Positions 39,463 through 48,100 of a stretch of DNA of 64,000 bases are shown piece after piece. Source of the stretch: Asticcacaulis sp. AC460 (GTDB taxonomy: Bacteria; Pseudomonadota; Alphaproteobacteria; Caulobacterales; Caulobacteraceae). The translations under genes and the position numbers were made by a program. Each line of letters starts with the position of its first letter. The stretch's first letter is position 1. The notes beneath the pieces are model-generated. The model saw only the letters and a list, made by a program, of their open reading frames with translations, made no database searches and was not told where the DNA came from. The DNA lies in the NCBI RefSeq assembly GCF_000495795.1, contig NZ_AWGD01000025.1, positions 62,001-126,000 on the forward strand. Reading direction: 5' to 3'.

Positions 39463-39494
39463 CTTCCAAGAACACGGTTCGCAGGTGTATGGTC
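39463..39494 (+). promoter_or_regulatory. Promoter-like element of RTX protease gene 4
   Basis: CTTCC at 39463, 17 bases, then GTGTATGGTC from 39485. The leader to the ATG (87 bases) shares CGTTTTTTCT and CACAGGGTGG blocks with the leader of gene 1. Confidence 0.55.
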
Positions 39495-39576
39495 CGCGCC
39501 GGGGCAAGTAGTAGGGGCGTAGCGTATTTTTCGTACTTAGTTCGTTTTTTCTCCAAATTTTCACAGGGTGGCTCCC

Positions 39577-42500
39577 ATGCGCGTGCGTTTCGGTCTTGAT
39601 CTTGAGGGGGCCGGCGCGGCCTCCGGTCTCAGTCACACAGGTTCCTCCGCGGGCAAGGTTCTGGCAGTCGCCGCTCCGGCCCCGGTATTGGCAGCTCCGG
39701 CCGCCGAATCGTCGGCGGTGCTCTTCGCAGCGGCCCCGGCCCTTGCGCCGGCTTCACTGACGGAAACGGTCGACGCGGGCGCGTCGAAAGCCGGCCTGTT
39801 CGGCATCGGCATTACGTCGGAAGGTGCGCCGACCGGCGCGGGCCGCGACCTCAGCGGCAGCGCCGCCAATGGCGGCATCAACAAGGGCTCAGGCGCCGGG
39901 ACATCGGAACTTCTGAGCGCCTATCATTTCGATGCGGGTGACAACCGTTACGAATTTACCGGCAACCAGGATATCGACGCCGTTCTGTTCGGGTCGCGCT
40001 GGACGCTGAGCACGATCACCTTCAGCTTCCCGACCTCGGGCGCACAGTATGCAACGCCCTATTATGATCCCGGCTATCTGACCAGCCACGTCGCCTTCAA
40101 TGCGGCCCAGCAGACAGGTGCAGAGTACGCCCTGCTGACCCTGGCGCGGGGCTATATCGGTACATTCATCAACGAGATCGCGCCGTCGCTGGCCAACCCG
40201 GCGACCATCCGCCTGTCGCAGACGACAGACAATTCATTGCCTTCAGCGGAAGGCAACTTCCCGGGCTCCGACAGCTGGGACGGCGACATCTGGTTTGGCC
40301 AGACCGGCCAGCCCTTCTACCTGACGCCGCAGATCGGTAACTGGGGCCAGGCGACCATCATGCATGAGATCGGGCATGCCCTGGGCCTGAAGCACGGTCA
40401 TTCCGACTATACCGGGTTCGACCTGACGGTCGGCGGCTATCTCGACGGTCCCGGGCCGCGTTTCGGCACGCGCGCCCTGCCGGCCAGCCACGACAGCTGG
40501 GCCTATTCGATCATGACCTACCGCTCGGATCCGGGTAACAACGCCGGTGGCGATCCCAGCTTCCAGGGTGACCAGTTCAATCAGCCGCAGACCTTCATGC
40601 AGAACGACATCGCCGCTCTGCAATATATGTACGGCGCGGATTTCACCTCGCCCGAAGCCCATCCGACGGATACGGTCTATACCTTCAATTCGACGACCGG
40701 CCGGATGTCGATCAATGGTGTGGGGCAGGAGACGCCGACATTCGATGCCGTTAACAATATCGGCAAGATCTTCCGGACCATTTGGGACGGCGGCGGCGTT
40801 GATACCTACGATTTCGACAACTACACCACCAACCAGACCATAGATCTGACACCGGGCGGCTGGTCGACGATGAAGGCCGCCCAACTGGCGGATCTGCGGC
40901 CGCTGAGTGCCACCTATATCGCGGCGCCGGGCAATATCGCCAATGCTCTGCTGTACAACGGGGACACGCGCTCGCTGATCGAAAACGCCAATGGCGGATC
41001 CGGCAATGATACCGTTTATGGCAATGTCGGCAACAATACCGTCCACGGCAATGGCGGCAACGACACGGTCTTCGGCAGCGACGGCAATGACCTGCTGTAC
41101 GGCGAGGCCGGCAACGATACGCTCGACGGCTGGAGCGGTGACGACACCTCCTATGGCGGCGACGGCAATGATTCCCAGTATGGCTATAGCGGCAACGATA
41201 ACCTCTATGGCAATGACGGCACCGACACACTGCTGGGCGAAAGCGGCAACGACTATCTCAGTGGCGGTGCCGGCGGCGACAGCATGGTCGGCGGTACCGG
41301 CAACGACACACTGTATGTCGACGATGCCGGTGACGTCGTGTCGGAAGGTGCCAGCGGCGGGACCGACACCGTCTATTCGCTGATCACCTACACCTTGGGG
41401 GCTGAGCTTGAAAACCTGTCCCTGGTCGGCAGTCTCAATATCAACGGCACCGGCAATTCGCTCAACAACGTCATCTACGGCAACAGCTTCAACAATGTGC
41501 TGATGACCGGTGGCGGCACGGACACCATCTACGGCCAGAGCGGCGATGACGTCATCTACTCCAGTGGCTCCGGCTACTATGACGCGGGCGCCGGCAATGA
41601 CACCGTCTTCGCAGGTCTTGGTGCATCCGAAACCCTGATCGGCGGTTCCGGCACCGACCTGCTGGACACCACGTCTTTCAGTGGCGCCTACAATATCAAC
41701 CTGGCGACGGGCGTGACCAACTTCCCGCCGGAAGCGTTCACATTGTTCGAAAACGTCAACAGCGGCGCCGGTGCAGACACCATTACCGGCACGGCCGGGG
41801 CGAATATCATCACGACCAATGGCGGCAATGATCTGATCAATGCCGATGCCGGTAATGACAGTGTCGACGGCGGCATCGGTGTCGATACCCTCAACGGCGG
41901 TACTGGCAACGACACCATGGTGGGTGGCGCGGGCGCGGATCTCGTCAACGGTGACGACGGTAACGACGTCATAACGTCCAGCGGCGATAGCGGCACCTAT
42001 AACGGTGGCGTCGGTAATGACACCCTGTATGCCGGACTCGGCAACGAAACCATGACCGGTGGCAGTGGTACCGACCTCCTGGATACGACCTCCTACAGTG
42101 GCAACTACGTCGTCAACCTGGCTACGGGCGCTACCAACTTCGCCGGGGAACTTTATACCGGTTTCGAACAGCTCACCTCCGGTGCCGGCAATGACTCGCT
42201 GACCGGCACGTCGAGCGCCAACGTCATCAACGGCGGAGCAGGCAACGACACGATTCTTGGCGGCGGTGGCGCCGACACCATGAACGGGCAGGCGGGCGAC
42301 GACTATATCTGGGCCAGCCTGGGTACGCCGGAAAGCCTCGATGGCGGCGCGGGCACCGACACGCTGAACACCTCGCTGTATACCGGGAACTACCTTGTCA
42401 ACCTGGTCACCGGTGCGACAAACTTCGCCACTGAACTGTTCGTCAATTTCGAAAATCTGATCAGCGGCAGCGGCAACGACACCCTGGTCGGCACAGGTGG

Positions 42501-44700
42501 CGCCAACTCCATCGATGGCGGTGCGGGTAATGACGATATCGACGCCAACGGCGGCAATGACACGGTCGATGGTGGTGCTGGCGACGACTATCTTCACTCG
42601 ACCGGTGCCGGGGCAAAGACCTACACCGGCGCCGGGGGTAACGATACCGTCGGCGGTAACTTCAGCTACAACAGCGCGTTCGACGGCGGCGCCGGCACTG
42701 ACCTGCTGGATATGAGCTTTGTGCCCAGTACGTTGCTACCGGTTAGTTTTGATATGACAACCGGCGCATGGGTCGATGGACTCGGAACCTTCTCCGCAGT
42801 CAATTTCGAGAACTACATCGGGGTAGGTGTCGCCGAATCGGTAACGGGCACCTCCGGTGAAAACTGGATCGACGGCGGTGCCGGCAACGACACCATCTTC
42901 TCCGGCGGCAGTATTGACACGGTCAATGGTGGCGACGGCGACGACGTTATTGAAGGCGGTTTCGGGTACGATTCACTTGACGGCGGCGCCGGTCTCGATA
43001 CCATCGATTACAGCTGGCTGACCCATAGCGTGTCAGGCATCGTGATTGACCTGGCCGCCGGTACCTGGACGGAAGGTTCGTTTGTTGAAACCATTGCCAA
43101 CTTCGAGACGGTCCTCGGCGCGAACGGCAGCGAATCCTATATCGGTACGGGGAGCGCCAACCGAATCGATGGCGGTGACGGCAACGACACCATCAATGCT
43201 GGCGGCGGCCAGGACACGGTCAACGGCGGCAACGGTGACGATTACATCTATGCCGTGCTGGGCTTCCCGGAAAGCATCGACGGTGGGGCCGGCACCGACA
43301 CGCTGAACACCACGCTTTACACCTTCGACTATTTGGTCAACCTGGCGACGGGCGCGACCAACTTCGCCGGTGAATCCTTCCTGAACATGGAGAACATCAT
43401 CACCGGCGTCGGCAACGACACGATTGATGGCACGGCCGGCGCCAACTGGATCGACGGCAGCAACGGTACCGACCTTATGCGCGGCGGGGCCGGCGACGAC
43501 ACCTATGTTGTCGACAACACTGGCGACTCCGTGGTCGAAACGGCCGGCAACGGCAATGACGTGGTGCAGTCCTGGGTTACCTTCTCCCTGGCCGGGCAGG
43601 TGATTGAAACCCTGACCCTGCTGGGTGCAGCCAATATCAACGGCACCGGCAACGGTCTGGGCAATACGCTGAACGGCAATACCGGCAGCAACGTGTTGGA
43701 CGGCGCGGCGGGCAGCGATACCATGGTCGGTGGCCTGGGCGACGACAGTTATTACGTCAATGTCGCCAGCGATGTTGTGACCGAAGCGGCGGGTGAAGGT
43801 ATTGATACCATCTTCACAGCCTTGACCTACAGCCTGGCCGGCAAGCAGGTCGAAAACCTGACCCTGGAAGGGGCTGCGGCCGTCAATGGTACGGGTAACG
43901 GCCTGGCGAATATCCTGGTCGGTAACGCTGCCGCCAACACGCTCGACGGTGGCAGCGGTCATGACCGGCTGGAGGGACGCGCAGGTGCCGACACCATGAT
44001 CGGTGGTACCGGCAACGACACCTATCTGGTCGAAGACGCGACGGATGTGGTCACCGAAGGTGCAGGTGGCGGGCTGGATCTCGTCGAGTCGTCAGTGACC
44101 TATACGCTGGGCGTCAATGTTGAGAACCTGTTCCTGGCCGGAGCCGCCGCAATCAACGGTACGGGTAACGACCTCAACAACGTGTTGTCGGGCAATGCCG
44201 GCAACAATATCCTCGCGGGTGGCCTGGGCAACGACACCTACTACGTCCAGAACGCAGGCGACAACGTGGTCGAAGCCGGCGGGGCAGGGACGGACTTCAT
44301 CTACTCGACCGTCAGCTACAGCCTGAGCGGCCGCTACGCTGAGAGCATCCTGCTAACCGGGGCCGCCAATATCAATGCCACGGGTAACAGCCTGGCGAAT
44401 AATCTGAGCGGCAATGACGGCAACAACACGATCAACGGCAAGGGCGGAGCCGACAACCTCGCCGGCGGCCTGGGTGTGGATACCTTCCTGTTCGAGACCG
44501 GCAGTGGCGCCGACCAGATCCTGGACTTCAGCTTCGCCCAAGGCGACAAAATCAACCTGAATGCCTACACAGGTGGTGTCGTCAACAACGCGCTGGTGGT
44601 GCAGAATGGTGCCGATGTGGTTATCAACTTTGGCGGCGGCAACATCATCACGATTGTGACCGCGCTGGAAGCCAATGTTGAGGCGCAGATCATTTGGTAA
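39577..44700 (+). CDS. RTX M10 (serralysin-like) metalloprotease, paralog 4
   Basis: 1707 residues from the ATG at 39577, which follows CAGGGTGGCTCCC; a GTG three codons earlier lies inside that ribosome site. Opening MRVRFGLDLEGAG, a long Ala-rich linker, then the protease domain with HEIGHALGLKHGH (first His at 263) and SIMTYRS (Met313, Tyr present). Six FEN-type and five ENLxLxG-type modules alternate with RTX blocks. It ends ITIVTALEANVEAQIIW and is followed by a strong rho-independent terminator. Expected to be exported and to fold on binding external calcium. Confidence 0.93.
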   Translation: MRVRFGLDLEGAGAASGLSHTGSSAGKVLAVAAPAPVLAAPAAESSAVLFAAAPALAPASLTETVDAGASKAGLFGIGITSEGAPTGAGRDLSGSAANGGINKGSGAGTSELLSAYHFDAGDNRYEFTGNQDIDAVLFGSRWTLSTITFSFPTSGAQYATPYYDPGYLTSHVAFNAAQQTGAEYALLTLARGYIGTFINEIAPSLANPATIRLSQTTDNSLPSAEGNFPGSDSWDGDIWFGQTGQPFYLTPQIGNWGQATIMHEIGHALGLKHGHSDYTGFDLTVGGYLDGPGPRFGTRALPASHDSWAYSIMTYRSDPGNNAGGDPSFQGDQFNQPQTFMQNDIAALQYMYGADFTSPEAHPTDTVYTFNSTTGRMSINGVGQETPTFDAVNNIGKIFRTIWDGGGVDTYDFDNYTTNQTIDLTPGGWSTMKAAQLADLRPLSATYIAAPGNIANALLYNGDTRSLIENANGGSGNDTVYGNVGNNTVHGNGGNDTVFGSDGNDLLYGEAGNDTLDGWSGDDTSYGGDGNDSQYGYSGNDNLYGNDGTDTLLGESGNDYLSGGAGGDSMVGGTGNDTLYVDDAGDVVSEGASGGTDTVYSLITYTLGAELENLSLVGSLNINGTGNSLNNVIYGNSFNNVLMTGGGTDTIYGQSGDDVIYSSGSGYYDAGAGNDTVFAGLGASETLIGGSGTDLLDTTSFSGAYNINLATGVTNFPPEAFTLFENVNSGAGADTITGTAGANIITTNGGNDLINADAGNDSVDGGIGVDTLNGGTGNDTMVGGAGADLVNGDDGNDVITSSGDSGTYNGGVGNDTLYAGLGNETMTGGSGTDLLDTTSYSGNYVVNLATGATNFAGELYTGFEQLTSGAGNDSLTGTSSANVINGGAGNDTILGGGGADTMNGQAGDDYIWASLGTPESLDGGAGTDTLNTSLYTGNYLVNLVTGATNFATELFVNFENLISGSGNDTLVGTGGANSIDGGAGNDDIDANGGNDTVDGGAGDDYLHSTGAGAKTYTGAGGNDTVGGNFSYNSAFDGGAGTDLLDMSFVPSTLLPVSFDMTTGAWVDGLGTFSAVNFENYIGVGVAESVTGTSGENWIDGGAGNDTIFSGGSIDTVNGGDGDDVIEGGFGYDSLDGGAGLDTIDYSWLTHSVSGIVIDLAAGTWTEGSFVETIANFETVLGANGSESYIGTGSANRIDGGDGNDTINAGGGQDTVNGGNGDDYIYAVLGFPESIDGGAGTDTLNTTLYTFDYLVNLATGATNFAGESFLNMENIITGVGNDTIDGTAGANWIDGSNGTDLMRGGAGDDTYVVDNTGDSVVETAGNGNDVVQSWVTFSLAGQVIETLTLLGAANINGTGNGLGNTLNGNTGSNVLDGAAGSDTMVGGLGDDSYYVNVASDVVTEAAGEGIDTIFTALTYSLAGKQVENLTLEGAAAVNGTGNGLANILVGNAAANTLDGGSGHDRLEGRAGADTMIGGTGNDTYLVEDATDVVTEGAGGGLDLVESSVTYTLGVNVENLFLAGAAAINGTGNDLNNVLSGNAGNNILAGGLGNDTYYVQNAGDNVVEAGGAGTDFIYSTVSYSLSGRYAESILLTGAANINATGNSLANNLSGNDGNNTINGKGGADNLAGGLGVDTFLFETGSGADQILDFSFAQGDKINLNAYTGGVVNNALVVQNGADVVINFGGGNIITIVTALEANVEAQIIW

Positions 44701-44725
44701 TCTAAGTTGGTTCGATAGAGACCTG

Positions 44726-44759
44726 GGGCTTTGCGGTGGTGCCGCAAAGCCCTTTTTTT
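44726..44759 (+). terminator. Rho-independent terminator of RTX protease gene 4
   Basis: GGGCTTTGCGG (44726-44736) pairs perfectly with CCGCAAAGCCC (44742-44752) around a 5-base loop and is followed at once by seven T. Confidence 0.93.
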
Positions 44760-44950
44760 ATCCGAAATGCGCAAGGCGGTTATGCGGGCAAATTGTACCA
44801 GTTACCGCTACACAGGCCGGGCGAAAAAATGTCATTTCAACGCGGTAACAAATGCTTTACCGGGCGTGCCTTTCGTTCGATTTTTCGTTGAAAAATCAAC
44901 GGCAGTGCCGTGGTTAACCGAGATTCATAAAAGTTTCACAAGAAAACGGT

Positions 44951-44982
44951 CTTCCGCTGTGCACCGCAACAGGTGTAGGAGT
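44951..44982 (+). promoter_or_regulatory. Promoter-like element of RTX protease gene 5
   Basis: CTTCC at 44951, 17 bases, then GTGTAGGAGT from 44973. Upstream bases match those of gene 4 (AAAAGTTTC about 20 bases before). Confidence 0.55.
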
Positions 44983-45173
44983 GTGACGGGGGCGTGTTTG
45001 CCGTAGCGTAAATCTGTTCCGGGAGTCCTTTGATCGAACGCGATCGAAGAAGGGTTTCCGTTTCCGTCCCTGTTTCCTTTCCGACTGTCTGACGTTGGCA
45101 GCGCCGTAACGGTGCGCGTCCGGTCGTAAAGGTGTCCGTATTGTCATTTTCACATTTCCCCAAGGGTGCTCCC

Positions 45174-48100
45174 ATGCGCGTTCGTTTTGGTTTGGATTTC
45201 GACGGAGCCGGTCAGGCTTCCGGCCTCAACTCATCGGCTTCGGCCCTGGCTGTATCGGCATCGGCGACGCCGGCCCTGGCCGCGCCCGAAGCTGCCAATT
45301 TTGCGCTGACCGCGCCGAAACTGGCCAGTGATGGCCTGGCGGCGGGGCTGGGGGCAGGTCCGGCGGACACCTATATTGGCCGCGGCGCGGCGGCGGCTTC
45401 GACGCCTGCGGAGGGCGCGAGCCACTCGGGCGACTACACCGGTAGCACCTATACCGGCGCGGGCTACACCGGCCATATGTCCGGGGCCGGTTCCGGCGGC
45501 GGTGGCGTCAACGGATCTTCCGGGGCCGGCCAGACCCAGCGCATCAGCCAGTATTACGACTCCGGCCAGGGCCGCTACGAGTTCAGCGGCAACCAGGATA
45601 TCGACGCCGTTCTGATCGGGTCGAAGTGGACCAGCACCAGCCTGACCTTCAGCTTCCCGACCTCGGGGTCCTTCTACCAAACGCCCTACTACGACAGCGG
45701 TTACCTGACCAACCACGTCGTGTTCAACGCCGCTCAGCAGACAGCCGTGCGCTATGCCCTGGGTCTGATCTATGGCTACACCCTGCTCAGCTTCACCGAG
45801 GTGGCCGAGAGCAACACCGTCCACGCCAATCTGCGTTTCTCGCAGACAACGGATTCGTCGCTGGGCTCGGCCGAAGGCAATTTCCCCGGTTCCGACAGCT
45901 GGGACGGTGACGTCTGGTTCGGCCAGACCGGCCAGCCCTTCTACCTGACGCCGCAGATCGGCAACTGGGGCCAGGCCACCATCATGCACGAGATCGGCCA
46001 CGCCCTGGGTCTCAAGCACGGCCATTCGGACTACACCAGCTTCGACCTGTCGCCGGGCGGCTATGTCGACGGCCCCGGGCCGCGCTACGGCTCGGCCGCG
46101 CTGGATGCTGCCCACGATAGCTGGGCCTATTCGCTGATGACCTATCGCTCGGCCTCGGGGTATGCCTCGGACTTCCAGGGCGACCAGTTCAACCAGCCCC
46201 AGACCTACATGCAGAACGACATCGCGGCGCTGCAATACCTCTATGGCGCCTGGTTCGGCTATAATTCCGGCAACACCACCTATACCTTCAGCTCGACCAC
46301 GGGCGAGATGTTCGTCAACGGCGTCGGCCAGGGTACGCCGACGCTCAACGCCGGCCTGGGCAAGATCTTCCGGACCATCTGGGACGGTAACGGTATCGAC
46401 ACCTATGACTTCAGCAATTTTACCGGCAACCAAAGCATCAACCTGGGGGCCGGCGCGTGGTCGACGATGAATACGGCGCAACTGGTGGACCTGCGTCCGC
46501 TGGACGGCGGCGTCAATGTCGCCGGGCCAGGGAATATTGCCAACGCCCTGCTGTACAACAACGATACGCGGTCGCTGATCGAGAATGCCAATGGCGGTTC
46601 GGGGAACGACACCATCTATGGTAACCAGGCCGGCAACACGCTCGATGGAAATGGCGGTAACGACTATCTCTCGGCCTCGACCGGCAACGACACCATGTAC
46701 GGCGACGTGGGCAACGATACGCTCGACGGCTGGACGGACAATGACGTTGGCTACGGCGAGGGCGGCGATGATTATCTGTTGGGCTACACCGGCAACGACA
46801 CGCTCGACGGCGGATTAGGTAATGACGCGCTGTACGGCGAAGATGGAAATGACTACTTGGAGGGCTACCTCGGCAACGACACGCTGTCGGGTTCAACCGG
46901 GAATGACAGCTATGTCGTCAGGGATGCCGGCGACGTCGTTACGGAAGCGGCGGACAGCGGCACGGATCTGGTCTGGGCTGAGGTCAGCTACACTCTGGGC
47001 GCCAACGTGGAAAACCTGAACCTGTTCGGCTTTGGCGCCATAAACGGAACGGGAAACAGCCTGAACAACATCATCAACGGCAATGACTACAATAACGTCC
47101 TGATAGGCGGCGGCGGCACCGATACGATCAACGGCGGGGCCGGGGACGACGTCGTCTATTCGACCGGATTCGGCATCTTCAGTGGCGGAACGGGCAACGA
47201 CACGGTGTGGATCGCCAACGGCTTTCCCGAAACCCTGGACGGCAATGACGGCATCGACCTTCTAGAAGCCTCTACGGCGACCTTCGACTACGTCATCAAT
47301 ATGGTGACCGGCGTCACCAATTTCGCGACGGAGTCCTTCGTCAATTTTGAAAACCTCAACAGCGGCCTGGGTAATGACAGCCTGACCGGCACGGGCGGGG
47401 CGAACTCGATCACCGGCGGCGCCGGCAATGATACCATCATTGGCAACGGCGGGACCGACACGATCCTGGGCGGCGCCGGCAACGACTCGATCCAGTCCTC
47501 GGGCTATGGTGAGTATTACGGTGGGATCGGCGACGACACCCTGGCGGTCGGTAATGGCTATCCGGAGCTTCTGGACGGCGGCGACGGCATCGACCTGCTG
47601 TCGGCTGTGGTGACGTTCGATTACGCCATCAATCTCGTCACGGGTGTGACCAACTTTGTCACCGAGTCCTATATCAACTTCGAAAACCTCTACACCGGTT
47701 CGGGCAATGACACCCTGGTCGGAACCGTGGCGGGTAATATTGTCGATGCCGGGTCCGGCAATGACGATATCGATGGCAATGGCGGCGCGGACACCATCTT
47801 TGGTGGCGCCGGCAATGATTTTCTTCACAGCAGCGCCAACGGTACAGCCAACTGGTACGGCGGCGATGGCAACGATACGGTCACCGGCATTTTCAGCTAT
47901 AGCAGCTATATCGACGCTGGCGCCGACGTCGATACACTGGACTTTGCCTATATTACCGGAGGGATTCCGCCTATTTCCTTCGATCTGACGCTGGGAACCT
48001 ACACTGACGGCAGCGGCACCCTTACACTTCTCAATTTTGAGAACTACCTCGGCCAGGGTGCCGCTGAAACCATCGGGGGCACCGACGGTGCCAACTGGAT

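Larger units (their letters stand above)
39209..39576 (+). other. Intergenic region before RTX protease gene 4
   Basis: The 368 bases hold a hairpin just after the gene 3 stop (39240-39271), an AT-rich stretch and the gene 4 promoter-like element. The 40 bases before that element are alignable with the same region of gene 5 (shared AAAAGTTTC and AAAACG blocks). No coding sequence is supported. Confidence 0.6.
44701..45173 (+). other. Long intergenic region and leader before RTX protease gene 5
   Basis: The 473 bases contain the gene 4 terminator, the gene 5 promoter-like element and an unusually long leader of 196 bases to the ATG. The leader carries a GATCGAA-CGC-GATCGAA direct repeat at about 45033-45049. 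No convincing small gene is seen. Confidence 0.55.
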
